Assembly (NCBI GenBank): GCA_017979445.1
Contig: CM030706.1
Coordinates: 15,548,967-15,612,966, forward strand
Direction: 5' to 3'
From: Akebia trifoliata
Lineage: Eukaryota; Streptophyta; Magnoliopsida; Ranunculales; Lardizabalaceae
DNA: 64,000 bases
Shown: positions 1 through 12,395 of the stretch, in pieces
How the letters are laid out: each line of letters starts with the position of its first letter
Position numbering within the stretch: the stretch's first letter is position 1
Notes under the pieces: generated by a model
The model's database searches: none
What the model was told of the DNA's origin: nothing
Seen by the model: the letters and a program-made list of their open reading frames with translations, nothing else
Position numbers and translations under genes: made by a program

Positions 1-1874
1 TGACATTTTACAGTTCATTCCCTTTTCCCATTCTCTCGACATTCTCACTTTTCGTCTTTTCAAACCAAATCATTTATTTTCAATTTTTCAAAGTCAATTT
101 TGGTTTTTCCATCGAAAACCATCAAAGTTTATTCAAAACAAGGGTCCGGCGATGCACGGTACTTAAGCTGACCAAAATGGTAAAAACTGGTGAAAATTTG
201 ACTAAGTGTTGGAAACTCAATTTTTCAAAGTTCTCAAAATTGAAAACGGGTTTTTCAAATTGAAAGTCTCGATCATGAGATTCGACACCATATAGTTTTT
301 GTAATCTAATTCAAAGTTATGCGAAAATTATTACATTTTGAAAACTTGCCGAAAACGTCGAAAATTACGTTTTGTTCTTGAAACCAAAATTTGGATTTTG
401 ATCCTTTGAGTTTTGGATCTTAAAATCATTCCCATTATTCCGAAATGGGGGGTAAAACCTTAATTTCATTAAAGAACTTAAAGTAAATGGAAAGTAAAAA
501 TTTACTTAAATGTTTTTAATGAAATGAAGGGTGGGAAATCAAGTTTAAGGTGTGAGGAAGTCAGGCCAAGAGTCAGAGTCTGTTTCTGACTCAGAACAGT
601 GCTGTCGGTAGTAGAACCTTGTTCTGTCGGTGGAACCGATGGTTCCTACTGACAGAAGAAAATTTTTGGTGGCAGAAGTTTCATTCTATCGGTGGAACCG
701 ACAGAATGCCTTCGACAGGTGCCAGTGGCACCGACCCTTCCCGCCGACAGCCTGAACCTCACTCGCGATTTTTGGGTTTTTTGATCCCTTCTTTGGATCT
801 TTGTTCCATTCTTCAAATTCCTCAATCCACCCACAAATTCAACATTTAAAACCTAGATTAAACACATCAAATCCTTATTTCTAGCATGAATTTCAATTCA
901 AATAAAGATTTCTACGATTTAAAACAAGCAACACATTTTTAACAAAATCCCTAAATGTAAATTTCATAAATCTAAAGCTACCAATAAGAATTGGAAGTCC
1001 CTTACTTGTTTGTGGATGCCAATGGTGATAAATCAACACTAATGATCAATATTTGACGACTCGAAGTTTCGAAAGTGGTTGAACTCGAGTGCCAACGGAG
1101 TGGTTGGTTGTGAAACCCTCTTTGAAGGTGTTCTCCCCGCTTCCTAATGACCAACAACGACTCTCCTACGATTTGGACGAGGTTCCAAGTGATTATAAAC
1201 AAACCCACTTGCTAATTCTTGTGGGAGACCAAGAGAAAAGAAGAGGAAATGGAGGTTGGATGGGGTGAGGACATAGAGCTCGACAACGCCGACGACTTTG
1301 CCTTCTTCGTCGAGGTTCAACTCGGACTTGATTGGGATAGATCTTGATAGGAATGGGTTCAAACCCTAGGTCTAGGAAATGGCTGAGTTGAGTTCTTTAG
1401 AGAAGAGTGAAGAAGTGAAATGAAATAAAAGAAAGTGAGTTTTCTTTTATAAGAGGGCTGAGGGTATACTTGTAATTTTCCCATCATTTCCAGTTTTGAC
1501 CGTAACTTAACTATTCGGACTCAGAAAGCGACAAACGAATATACCATTTCGAATAATTTTTCGCTACAGATCTAATGGTGTCATCAAATCTTTTTGATTC
1601 TCGCTCTAACAAAATTCCACTATTTTGGGTCCCACTTAACACGAAATTCGAGGATTCTATAACTTCTCCATCCGAATTCGAATTCGAACTTGCTTACAGG
1701 CTAATGTATATATTTCGATCCTTTTGAATCTAATGGCGAAGTTGATTTGACTTTCCTCGAAATTAATCATAGCAATAATCGAGTATTTTACTCTAAGTCT
1801 TTCACTCGATATTTTCCTCCAAATCTCACCATTTAATTTCCTCGAGATATGAGTTGAAAATTCGGGGTGTTACA
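1..1874 (-). mobile_element. Chromovirus-type (Tekay/Del-like) LTR, reverse orientation, left end outside window
   Basis: Read on the minus strand, the piece starts at 1874 with TGTAACACCCC, the usual start of plant chromovirus LTRs. A TATA-like TTATAAAA lies about 425 bp further on (near 1446-1453), followed by a pyrimidine-rich leader. A diverged second copy of the same sequence follows at 1875-2958, which supports a repeat rather than a gene. No tRNA-Met primer site and no gag or pol is visible, so the lineage rests on the terminus and general layout only. The short ORFs here have no recognisable protein. The left boundary is not in the window. Confidence 0.45.
602..760. repeat. Short repeats of a CTGTCGGTGGAACCGA motif
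   Basis: The motif CTGTCGGT-GGAACC occurs three times (near 602, 624 and 686) with a partly inverted copy between them (GGTTCC...GACAG near 641-655), inside the chromovirus-like LTR. It can fold on itself. No function is known to me. Confidence 0.5.
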
Positions 1875-2958
1875 ATTACTAATAGAAATTGAGAGTTCCT
1901 TACAATCTGTAGGCGACGAAATTGGAACATGTGTATGAAAGTCGAGGTGATCGTCATGGAAATCGAGATAGTTTGAACTTTTAAACTGTTGATTTTTGAA
2001 TCCAACCAGGTAGTTTTGAAGATCTCGATGCCATCGTCTTTTCTCCCTTCTACGACGGATGATGGTTTGATCCTGAAATGGATGAAATTCGAGGTCAAAG
2101 TTACGAAACCCTTGTATATATATATATATATACGACTATATTTTGATGATACGAGGTGAAAAAGAAAAGAAAATGAAAGGAAATTGGGTGGATTTTGTAG
2201 AGAACGAGGCTGCAAATGTTTCTTCCTTATGTGTCGAAAGTCGACGGCGAGCCGTTTGCAGCGAATCTAAGGTAGAAGATTGGAAGAAATCAAAAAAAAA
2301 TTTGTTACTTAGTTGGCTGGTTTTGGGACGAATTGAGAAGATGAATAGTGAAAAAAAAATTAAAAAATTTATTTATATAAAGTCTTGGGACGAAATCGAT
2401 ATTTTTCTAATTGTTTCGATCGACAATAACTTGACCATCCAGACTCCAAAAGTGACGAATGAATACTCTATTTCATCTAATTTTCGTTCTGGATCTAATG
2501 GTATGGTCAATTTTTACAAATTATGTCTTTAAAAAAATTTACATTTTTAGCCTGAAGTGACCCCTAAAATTGACTTCATTTTCATTTTTGACGATAATTC
2601 AATTTTTTTGCTCCAAAAATGACAAATAGATAAAAAATATTCAATAATTTTTTATTATGAACCCAATGGTATGATAGAATCTTAAAAATTTTTGCTCTAG
2701 CAAAAAATCATTATTTTAGCCTGGTCTGACTCGGTAATCGAGGATTTTATAATTTTTCTGTTCGAACTTTCATTTGAGTGTGTTTATAGGCTTAAATATG
2801 TTTTTCGATCATTTTGAATCTAATGGTAAAGTCAAATTTCCTTAAAAATGATCAGAAACCTCTTCAAGTTTTATCCCTAAGTCCCACTTTCAAGATTTTC
2901 TTAAAATTTCACTATTTATTTTTTCTCGAGATACAAATTAAAAACTCGAGATTTTACA
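1875..2958 (-). mobile_element. Second, diverged chromovirus-type LTR piece
   Basis: This stretch repeats the layout of about 980-1874. The opening (near 1877) matches the text near 980, and the end at 2958 (minus-strand start TGTAAAATCTCGAG) matches the end at 1874. Identity is low, so it is an older copy or a related family. It abuts the 33-bp satellite at 2959. No coding region is recognised. Confidence 0.4.
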
Positions 2959-3140
2959 GGTTTTCTCAGATTTTTTTCAATCAGATAACACCGAGGGTTT
3001 TCTCGAATTATGCTCAAATGCCATCGAGGGTTTTCTTAGATTTTGCTCAGATGCCGCTAAGGGCTTTCTCGGATTATGCTCAAATACAATCGAGGGTTTT
3101 CTCGGATTATGATTAGATACCATCGATGTTTTCTCGTATT
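2959..3140 (+). repeat. 33-bp satellite-like tandem repeat, interrupted by Ath1
   Basis: About five units of the form GAGGGTTTTCTCGGATTATG followed by CTCAGATACCATC, 33 bp long, read as a degenerate 11-residue periodic peptide. The same family fills 37250-38060 in TatB and, as a 34-bp version, 22372-26022 in Tat2. It belongs to the 3' region of a Tat element that continues at 13591 after the Ath1 insertion. Confidence 0.8.
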
Positions 3141-3145
3141 ATACT

Positions 3146-4341
3146 TGATGAGACTATCGTTGTTCTTCTCACCGGAGTTAATAATAATCTTACGTTTACC
3201 TTACTTGTGGGGCAAGTAGGAGATCGAACCCAAGAGAAAGGAGGAATAGAGGTAAGCTAAGAAGATAAAATTCAAATTAACTAAAAGGAATTAAAATTGT
3301 TTTTCTTTGTATTTTTGAACTTATAAGAAAATGTAAAATTACTAGAAAAGAAACTAAAGTAAATGAAATTAAAAGCAAGTAAACTTATGAAATTAAAACA
3401 ATATTGGAGGTGGATCTACCTAGAACATGTTGATGAGCAATTCTTAGTTTCAAGCCTTTTTATAACTCAATCGTAAGGGCTTGGTGTTAGCTCCTTAGAT
3501 CGGAAAGTTTTGCAAATGAAATGAAATAAGGAAATATAAACAAAGTAGAATTCTTTGAAAACTTTTTACTACCAATTATCTAGTTTAAGCATACTTTATC
3601 TTGATCTAATCTAAGCATAAAGTATCTATATTAAGAATAAAAGGTGCAAGAATCTTAAAGAGAATTCATAAGCATTTTAAATAAAAGAGAGGCATGAAAT
3701 TAAAAATAACACAAGAACTTGCTCTAGGCTTTTCCACTCTCCAATGGAGGGGAACTTAGCCTAATGTCATTGCAAGAGAGGGAAGATAAGAGATGAAAGA
3801 ACTTTTCTTCATTTCATGGAGAAAATTACAACTTCTTCTTCTTCTACTTCTTACAAGACTAATTAGCTAAAAGAAAATAACTAGAAAATGAAAATACAAA
3901 AAATAAGAGAATTGGCAAAGAGCCTTAGATTAAAGGAGTCTTGGATAAGAGAACCAAGATGGGACCCTTTCTCTAGAAATGGAAGCTCTATTTATAGAGA
4001 AAAATGTGTGTAGAAGAGTCTAAAAGTAGCCTCCACTTTTCTTTGCACAAAAAGACAAAAGAGGAGAATATGAGTTAAGGATTAGGGCATTCCAAAGAGG
4101 GCCCAAATGCTTTTGCCTTGAGATTTTGATTCCAAATTGTTGATTTTCTGCACAAGAAACACACGTAATTAGATTTATTTAGTAAATGAATTTATTTATA
4201 TATAATTAAGCCTAATTAACATGCAACGTGGTGGTTTTAGGCTTATCATGATTATTATCTTAATATAGAGAAATAGATACAAAAATCAAGATAAATATTT
4301 GAAAAATGTGAGTATAATTGAGTGTTTGGAGACACTCATCA
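3146..4341 (-). repeat. Ath1 3' LTR
   Basis: 1196 bp, TGATGAG...CTCATCA. It holds a TATA box (reverse complement of 3989-3996). Nearly identical to 12396-13590. Confidence 0.93.
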
Positions 4342-4357
4342 CACCCCTAAACTTACC
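4342..4357 (-). promoter_or_regulatory. Ath1 polypurine tract
   Basis: On the minus strand GGTAAGTTTAGGGGTG sits directly against the 3' LTR, where plus-strand DNA synthesis of an LTR retrotransposon is primed. Confidence 0.85.
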
Positions 4358-5655
4358 TTTTTCTAGTCCCTAGAAAATAAAACTGCCACTTTCGCAGGCA
4401 CCTTGACTGCATTTAGCAAATGCAGCAAGCCCTTGAACCGCTAGGTTACCCCTAGTAGACGAGCTTGACTCGTAAGGATTTGTAGAAAATATACCCACAA
4501 AATTTGAAAACAACTTTGAAGTAAAAATAGTCAAGATCAAAACTTATATTGAAAAACACAAGTCTTTTTTTTTTGTTTTTGTTTTGTCAATCAATTAGAA
4601 GTACTGCTTGGTATAGAGTCCCAACCCTTATTTCTCTACGACAAAACTTAAACTTAAATTGACTTTTGAGCGATAGTGATTCTAACTCAGAAATTTAAGA
4701 GATTCAATTTCCTAAAATGAGTTTCAACCTTCTAACTACTCAAGAATAACTGGAGTAACTTAGGGTTTAATTCTAAACTTAGCATCCTGTCTGGGGTAGT
4801 GAGAAGTGTGGATATTCACTTTAATACATCTAAGGGGCTTTATCTGTGATATTCCAGTATACTCACATTTTTACACTTGATGGCTTTCACCCTACTAAAA
4901 CTTTACATAAACTTTTGGATCTTTGACTTTTTTTTTTATTTTTTTTTTTTTTTTTAAAAGGTCACTTCTTTTTTTCTATTACTTCTTCACTCTTTTTCTA
5001 AGAAAAGTAGGCAGCCCTTTTCGAGGTACCCAGTCTAATTCAATGGTTCCTGTACAAGGTGTATACAACCCAGTTCTATTTTTCTTCTAGTTAGCCAACC
5101 AATTGAACAAGGAAGTCAAAGTTCATCAAACCTAGTTTTTCCTTAAACTCTAGGTAGAAAGAAGGTAATAAGCTCTCTTAAAACAATCTAGACTCTTGGT
5201 AACCTTATTAGAAGTGACTATAAATCAAAAAATAACATTGTTCTAATTTTTGCCTAAAAGAAACACCAATGGGGACTCCAGATCATAGCTTCTAATGAAA
5301 GACTGATTAAATATTTTTACTAAGTGCTTAAAAGATACAAGCTAAGACTTTGAGAAAAATACAACAAAATTGCCAACCAAATATTTTTCAATATTTTTTT
5401 TTTGTATAAAAGAAGAAAATAATAAGTGAAAATCTGATCCATACACCCCCAAACTTAAACATTATGTTGTCCTCAATATTTCAACATATACATGCAAAAG
5501 TAAAATTGAAATTGACAAAATGAAATGAAGTGGGTTAGATAGCACCTGAGAAAGACCCTATAGTCCTGTTAATATTTAACACAATGTCCCTTGAAGTGCA
5601 TGGATTGCCTCCCATAAGCGCTAAGTTTAACGTCTATAGTTAGACGAAAACATAG
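4358..5655 (-). other. Ath1 3' region between integrase and PPT, no env-like ORF
   Basis: About 1.3 kb without a reading frame of note. Many Athila elements carry an env-like gene here; I see none, nor a membrane-type segment. The stretch is AT-rich with T-runs near 4920-4960. Confidence 0.6.
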
Positions 5656-6893
5656 TTAATTTTGATAGACGGGATCATCGAGAAAAAGAACTTCCTCCTG
5701 CGGAACATACTCAAGAAACGGTTTGAGACGTTGGCCATTCACTTTGAAAGTGGATCCGTCCTTAGGATTAAGGACTTCAACAGCACCATGGGGGTAGACT
5801 GTTTGGATAATATATAGGCCAGTCCATCGAGACTTAAGTTTTCCTGGAAAAATGTGGAGTCTAATATCATACAACAAAACTCTTTGATTAGGAATAAAAT
5901 TCCTCCTAAGAATGTGCCTATCGTGAAAAAATTTGGTACGCTCTTTGTACCTTTTGGCACAATCATACGAGTCATTTCTAATCTCTTCTAACTCGTCTAG
6001 TTGTAACTTTCACTTCTCACCGACTTTATCAAAATCAAAGTTGAGGGGCTTGATCGCCCAATATGCACGATGTTCTAGTTCTACAGGGAGATGGCAAGCC
6101 TTGCCAAAAACTAACTGGTAAGGAGACATCCCTATGGGTGTCTTGAATGCAGTCCTATAGGCCCAGAGTGAATCACTCAATCTCAAAGACCAATCTTTCC
6201 TTGAAGGATTGACTATTTTTTCTAAGATAATTTTATTTTCCTGTTAGAAATCTCTACTTGCCCACTTGTTTGGAGGTGGTAAGGTGTGCCAACCTTATGC
6301 GTTATGAGGTATTTCTTCATCAACACAACAAAGATCTTGTTGCAAAAATGCGAGCCACCATCACTTATGATAGCTCGCGGAGTATCGAATCTTGAAAAAA
6401 TCGTCTCCTTGATGAATTTTATCACAACCTTATGATCGTTAGTTCTACATGCCACAGCTTCGACCCATTTTGACACATAGTCAACGGTAACTAGGATGTA
6501 TTGGTAACCCTGGGAGATAGGAAAGGGTCCCATGAAGTCTATACCCCACACGTCAAAAATTTCGATGATCAAGATAGGATTTTGAGGCATTTCATTTCTC
6601 TTAGAGATTTTTCTTAATCTCTAACATCTATCACAAGATTTGCTAAACTCATGGGCATCACGAAAAATACTAGGCCAGAGAAAATCGCATTGTAAGATTT
6701 TCATGGCGGTCTTCTTACCACTGAAGTGCCCTCCGCAGGCTTGATTATGGCAAAACTCTAGGATATTCACTTGCTCACAGGTTGGAATACAACGTCTAAT
6801 GATTTGATCGGGACAATACTTAAATAAGTATGGCTCATCCCAGAAATACCATTTTATTTTTGACAGAAGACGAAGTTTCTCTTGACTAGTCAT
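5656..6893 (-). pseudogene. Ath1 integrase, broken
   Basis: Integrase inserts the cDNA into the chromosome. Read right to left, a zinc-binding HHCC domain lies in 6621-6893 (His49 and His56, then Cys87 and Cys90 of that open segment). The catalytic core follows in 6222-6590 with Asp18 in GIDFMGPFP, Asp77 in IISDGG and Glu113, that is D-x35-E. A C-terminal domain with VLLYDIRLHIFPGKLKS-like sequence runs to 5656. A stop codon directly after the last zinc cysteine, another at the end of the core (near 6222) and further stops near 6010 break the frame. All three catalytic residues survive, but no single open frame covers the protein. It is the last coding domain before the 3' LTR. Confidence 0.88.
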
Positions 6894-8765
6894 TTCGATT
6901 GGGAATTGACCTGTAACTAGGTAGTTGACAATGTCCGCATACCATAGAGCATTGGCTTAAGAGATTTGCATAAGTTGCTCATCAGAAAAGGATTCAGAGA
7001 TGGGTAAGGATTTCTTGGATGGCTTGTTAACTATTCTAGACAAGTGATCAGCTACGACATTTTCTGCCCCCTTTTTGTCTCGGATCTTGAGATCAAACTC
7101 TTGTAGAAGTAGAATCCAACGGATTAACCTTGCTTTAGCATCTTCTTTGATAGAAGGTACTTCAATGCTGCGTGGTCTGTGTAAATCACAACTTTAGCAT
7201 TTCCTTCTCTATTGTAGAGTAGTTAAGCTGAGCATCGTTAAGGGTTTTACTAGCATAGTGGATAACATGAGGTTGTTTTTCATTTCGCTGATCCAAAACA
7301 GCGCCTATTGCATAATCTGAAGCGTCACACATAACTTTGAATGGAATGCTCCAGTGTGGAGGTTGAATAATGGGTACCGAGGTTAACTCAGACTTGAGCT
7401 TGTTGAATGCAGAGAGACATGACTCTGAAAAGTCGAAAGGAACATCCTTTCCCAATAGCTCACATAAAGGCTTCGAGATTTTCCTGAAATATTTAATGAA
7501 TCTACGATAAAAACCCGCATGGCCTAGGAATGACCTAATTTCTTTGACCGTTCTAGGAGGTGGTAATTTTTCAATTAGACCTACCTTTGCCTTATCTACC
7601 TCAATCCCCTTAGTAGAAACAATGTGCCCTAGCACAATCCCCGATGTTACCATGAAATGGCATTTTTCCCAATTGAGAACTAGATTGACCTCTTTGCAAC
7701 GTTGAAGGACCAAAGTCAAGTGATGGAGACATTCCTCAAAACTTGGTCCGAAAATTGAAAAATCGTCCATGAACACTTCGAGATATCTTTCTAGCATGTC
7801 AAAAAATATACTCATCATGCACCGTTGAAAAGTAGCGGGTGCATTGCACAATCCAAAAGGCATGCGACGATACGCGAAAGTTCCAAAGGTACAGGTGAAA
7901 GTTGTTTTCTCTTGATCGATTGGAGCAACAGGTATCTGGTTGTACCCGGAATAACCATCTAAGAAGCAATAGTAAGAATGGCCTGCTAGACGCTCTAACA
8001 TTTGATCAATGAAAGGTAAGGGAAAATGATCCTTAAGAGTCATCGAGTTGAGTTTCCTATAATCGATACACACTCTCCATCTATTTTGGACTCGAGTGGG
8101 GATTAATTCGTTGTCTTGGTTCACTACCACAGTGATACCAGATTTCTTAGGAATTACTTGTATAGGACTCACCCAACGGCTGTCAGAAATAGGATAGATA
8201 ATACCCGCATCTAGCAATTTCATCACTTCCATCCGAACCACGTCTTTCATGACAGGATTTAGTCGTCTCTGATGTTCTAAGGAAGGTTTAGCAAAATCCT
8301 CTAAACGAATGTGATGCATCACCACAGATGGACTAATTCCCTTGATGTCAGCTATGCTCTAACCAATAGCTTCTTGATGTTCCCTTAATACTCCTAACAA
8401 CTTTCCCTCTTGTACTTCATTGAGGTGAGAGGAAATGATCACGGGCAATGTTTGATTCTTACCAAGAAATGCATATCTCAAGGTCTCTAGAAGCGATTTA
8501 AGTTCTAATTTTGGAGGTTCGACATGAGAAGGAACAAGATTGGATGTGCGCACAGGATGACTTTCAGCTTTTGCATACCACTGCACAGAATCTAAGAGTG
8601 AAACGGATTCAAGCAAAGCATTGACTTCGTTTATAGACTCTTCTATGTGCATGTCAAGCCCAAAGTGAGCCAAACATTTCATTAGGGGAACAGAGTACCT
8701 TAACTCTTGATACGTTTGATTGACTAGCGTATTTATCATGTTCACTTCCTCCATACCATCATCTA
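6894..8765 (-). pseudogene. Ath1 reverse transcriptase and RNase H, broken
   Basis: This copies the element RNA into DNA. The longest open part (7186-8325, 379 residues) has YRKLN at 89-93, the first catalytic Asp in FLDG (123) and the FMDD box (185-188), and then RNase H begins with CDASD (333-337) and an EKE motif (373-375). Upstream, 8359-8754 is the same frame before an in-frame stop near 8359. RNase H is damaged: about 90 bases between EKE and the TDHAALKYL motif are missing compared with the family pattern, and the rest is frame-shifted down to 6960. The polymerase core is intact by motif, but the protein as a whole cannot be made. Confidence 0.9.
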
Positions 8766-9461
8766 CATCAATTCCTTAGAAATTGTGGAAGACGTTCAGT
8801 TTTACTTTCATATCCCCAAATGCTAAAGTCATAATTCCGTTTCTACAACGAATGACTGCGTCAGACGTGGCTAAGAATGGACGTCCTAAAATGATAGGAA
8901 TATGACTGTTCGAATTGATGACTGGCTCTGTGTCTAAGACAACAAAATCAACCGAAAATAAAAATCTTTGACTTTAACTATCACGTCCTCAACTATACCC
9001 TTTGGAATTTTTATGGACCTATCGGCTAGACTCAACGTGATATCGGTGGGTTTCAAAACCCCCAAACCTAATTGTTTATAAATCGAATATGGTAAAAGGA
9101 TCACACTGGTTCCTAAGTCTAAGAGACATTTTTCGACCACTTGATTTCCAATATGAATAGAAATTGTCGGACATCCAGGATCCTTAAATTTTGGTGCAAT
9201 CGTTTGTTGGATGAGCGACGAAGCTTGGGCTGCCATGATAGCTTCCTGAGGAAACGGTGTTTTCCTTTTAGTTGTGGTCAAATCCTTTAGGAATTTCGCA
9301 TAAGAAGGTATCTGCTTAATGGCATCTAGGAATGGGATATTGATATGCACATTTTGGAAGACTTCTAAGACACACTCAAACTGCTTACCTTTTTTAGAAT
9401 CTCTAAGGCGATGGGCAAATGGAGCTTTTGGAATTAGCAAAATAATAGGAGGATTTTTCAA
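8766..9461 (-). pseudogene. Ath1 aspartic protease, frameshifted
   Basis: This cleaves the Gag-Pol polyprotein. The active-site motif is LLDLGTS (residues 113-119 of the open segment 8934-9461), followed by LLPYSIYKQLGLG and ADRSIKIPKGIVEDV, all typical of Athila/Tat proteases. The frame is lost near 8960: the downstream family sequence (VDFVVLDTEP, then ILGRPFLATSDAVI) continues in another frame to about 8766, where a stop near 8775 follows. It lies between gag and reverse transcriptase in one reading direction with no spacer, as expected for a fused gag-pol. Confidence 0.85.
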
Positions 9462-11192
9462 ATCTTTCTCCTTCTCTGTTGGAGACTCTATGGCTTATTT
9501 TTGAACTTTGTCCTTTTCTAGGACTTTTTCTCCCGTGTCAATAGGTTGGACCTTGTTGTCCACCTTCTTTCCCGAACGCAAGGTGTGGATAGCCTGGATT
9601 GAATCTTGTGGAGCTCCAGAATGGTTTCCTACTTCGTATTGACCTTTTGATCCGTTTGGAATCAAAGGTTGACCTCTAGGGTTAGGGATAGTCTGACTAG
9701 GAAATTGACCTTTCTTTCTCCCACTCAAGGAGAGAGCTAACTGTCCCAACTGAACTTCTAACTTAGCTATAGATTGCGCAGTGACCTGGTTAATTTGAGT
9801 TTGATTTTGATGGGTTTGCTGTTGAGTTTGGATGAATTGCTGTTGCTGCCTCATTAACTCGGCAATCATAGATTCTAAGGACGACTGTTGTTGGGCAGGC
9901 TGCTAGTAATTGATCATGGGATCTGGTATGATGGCTCTGCAATCTATAGATTTTTGGGGCTGATAAGGGACTTGAGGAACAATGGCTTGGTTTGTGGAAG
10001 AACCAGATTGCCTAGGAAAACTCTTATTGTAACTTGACGGACCACTAGATTGAATAGGTTCGTTCTGTTTGTATGAGAAATTAGGATGGAACCTATTATC
10101 TGGGTGATATGTTTGATTGAAAGAGTTTGGAGTTGGCTTCCTAAAAGCACTATAGCCATTAATTACATTTGCTTGTTCAGCTTTGATTTGAGGCAAGGTG
10201 GGACAACACTCGACCAAATGGTCGTTGCCGTCGCATATGACACACAAAGAACTCGGTTCGACAGTCACTTGCGAAATTGTACGAGGATCTAGGTGAGGTT
10301 TGGATGTTGAGATGGTAAAGGCATCTAACTTCTTCGTGAGATTATTCATCCCACTCACTAGACTAGACATGACATTTTTGAGATCAAGGTCTGCCTTTAT
10401 CTCATACATGCCTGTCTTCCTAACTGGGTCGTCTTTATCAAAATCTTCCTGGTTAGTGCTCCAATTTTGAGCACTCTCAGCTAACTCTATGAGAAAATCG
10501 TACGCTTGGTTGGGAGTCTAGTTCATGAACTGACCCTTATGCATTAACTCGACTATGGTACGTTGATTCATTGTTAATCCTCTATAAAAACTTTGCACCA
10601 ATTGTGCTTTATCAATGCCATGGTGTGGGCACTTGACCAATAAATCATTGAATCTTTCCCAAGTTTGGGAAAATTCATCATTAGGATGGGCTCTAAAATT
10701 TCTAATAGAGTCCTTCATTTTCTCAATTTTGGCCACGGTGTAGAATTTGGCCATAAATTTTTTGGATAGAACATCCCAGGTAGATATGGAATTGGGAGTT
10801 AAGGAGTTCAACCATGCAGCTGCGTGATCTTCCAGGGATAACGAAAACAGAATAAGCTTGATACTCTCCTCATCTAGATTCTGATTTCTAAAAGTTTGAC
10901 ATATAGTCAAGAATCGATTAAGATGGGTGTAAGGTTGTTCACACTCTAAACCGTGGAACTTAGGGAGCATATTAATGGTGGCAGTCCTAATTTCAAACTG
11001 AGGTGCATTGTTTAATGGTAAAACAATGCACGTAGGAGGAGATGCGGAAACTGGAGCGAAGAGCTCATTGAGAGTTCACTCTCGATCACCGATCATAACT
11101 ACTGATGGTGTCTTGCGTATCTTACTGATGGTACGTTCGATCTCAGGATCAAATGATTCTGACACGTTGTTTTGTGAACGTCTACCAAGCAT
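9462..11192 (-). pseudogene. Ath1 gag, four in-frame stops
   Basis: Capsid/nucleocapsid precursor. I place the start at 11192 (MLGRRSQNN), because DPEIERTIS just after it is the N-terminal signature of Athila Gag and everything down to 9462 is in one frame. The capsid part shows FHGLECEQPYTHLNRF and CPHHGIDKAQLVQSFYRGL. A zinc knuckle CVICDGNDHLVECC (C-x2-C-x4-H-x4-C) lies in 9903-10409. A Gln-rich stretch (QQQQFIQTQQQTHQNQ) follows near 9840-9780. Stops at 11076-11078 (TGA), 10518-10520 (TAG), 9903-9905 (TAG) and 9495-9497 (TAA) are all simple point changes in an otherwise continuous frame. Confidence 0.88.
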
Positions 11193-12372
11193 ACAAATCA
11201 CATAGTCGATCAAACAATCACAAAAAAAAAGACTGGACCTAGATAGGTTGCCTAAAGCTAGACAGCTCCTAACTGGGTAGAAATAGTGCAACTAGCCTTC
11301 CAACTCGGTTCTATGAAGTCAAGTTTGAATCATTTGAATCTCCAGATCGGAGGAGGCGCACAATGCATAAGTAAGGGCACGCTTAAATACCTTCCTTTCT
11401 TGAATAGACTGAGTATATCCCCTCAAAGAGTAAGATCTTACTAGATACAAAAGATGACCAAGAAGCGCAATTGGCACAACTTGAAGCGAAATTTCTCCTA
11501 TTGAGCTCGTGGGCCCTATAGTCAAGTCTAATTGATTTTAATTAATTTGATTGGATGACTAGTGAGTTGATTATCCTAATCAAAACAAGAAATTAGTAAT
11601 GACTTCCAATCCTTATCTTATCATGTCATCCCTAGGAGAGGGGTGCTCTTTACTACTTAATTAACTATTCCAAGTGTGTGCAAATTAGAAAAATAACATA
11701 CAAAGGCAAGGAGTAACCCACTAGCAAAGAGAGGCGTGGGTGTTTTGAGATTACCTCCCGCGCTAGACGGGGTGAAGACGGTTTGAGTCGACTTAGGCCA
11801 CCAACTCCAATTTTGGTGTGCGAACCTAAGGAGCCGTGACGGTATTGTCCACCCGTCGTCCTTCCTTAGTATACAATCCAAGCCTTCTTGGATAATTAAA
11901 AAAAAAAAAAATACAAAGAATCTTATACAAGTGTTTCTAAAACAGAAAAATAAACCTAACTAAAGATTAAAGGAAATTGAAAGAAAAGAAGAAAAAAAAT
12001 AAAAATTGTTCACCTATAAGAAGTAAAACAGAAATGATAGTAAACGGACTCAAAAATAGAATCTGACTTACCACAATCTTGCTGACTTTATCACATTTTA
12101 TAGAAAATTTCGTTCTACCGCCAATCGATATGCACTAATAGATAATCGGAGATTGGAGTAGAAAGTTACAGTCAGTTTAAGTTCTGCTGTCAAGGGTGAA
12201 AAAGAAAACGGGAATGACTTTTATTTTTTTTTCAATGTTCTTTTTTCTTCTTTCTTCTCTCCTAAAACCTCAAGAACACTTGAACTTATAGAAAGAAACC
12301 AAAATAAAAAATAAAATAAAATAAAAATGAAAGAAATTTTAAATCAAAACTTACCACTACACCTTTACCTTT
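11193..12372 (-). other. Ath1 leader between primer site and gag
   Basis: About 1.2 kb of untranslated leader. The segment 11321-11520 is clearly similar to the leaders of Tat2 (near 29810-29970) and Tat3 (near 50030-50180), although Athila and Tat are different lineages. The rest is A-rich and shows no other feature. Confidence 0.7.
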
Positions 12373-12389
12373 CCCCGGCAGCGGCACCA
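12373..12389 (-). promoter_or_regulatory. Ath1 primer-binding site (tRNA-Asp type)
   Basis: The minus strand reads TGGTGCCGCTGCCGGGG, which matches the 3' end of plant tRNA-Asp (TGGCGCCGTTGCCGGGG) with two mismatches. Six bases separate it from the 5' LTR. Athila elements are known to use this primer. Confidence 0.85.
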
Positions 12390-12395
12390 AAATTC

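Noticed and set aside
4358..5655. An env-like ORF in Ath1
   Set aside because: No open frame or membrane-type segment between integrase and the PPT.
11319..11525. A small protein gene in the Ath1 leader
   Set aside because: The matching stretch in Tat2 and Tat3 keeps nucleotide blocks but not the reading frame, so it is better explained as an untranslated leader module.
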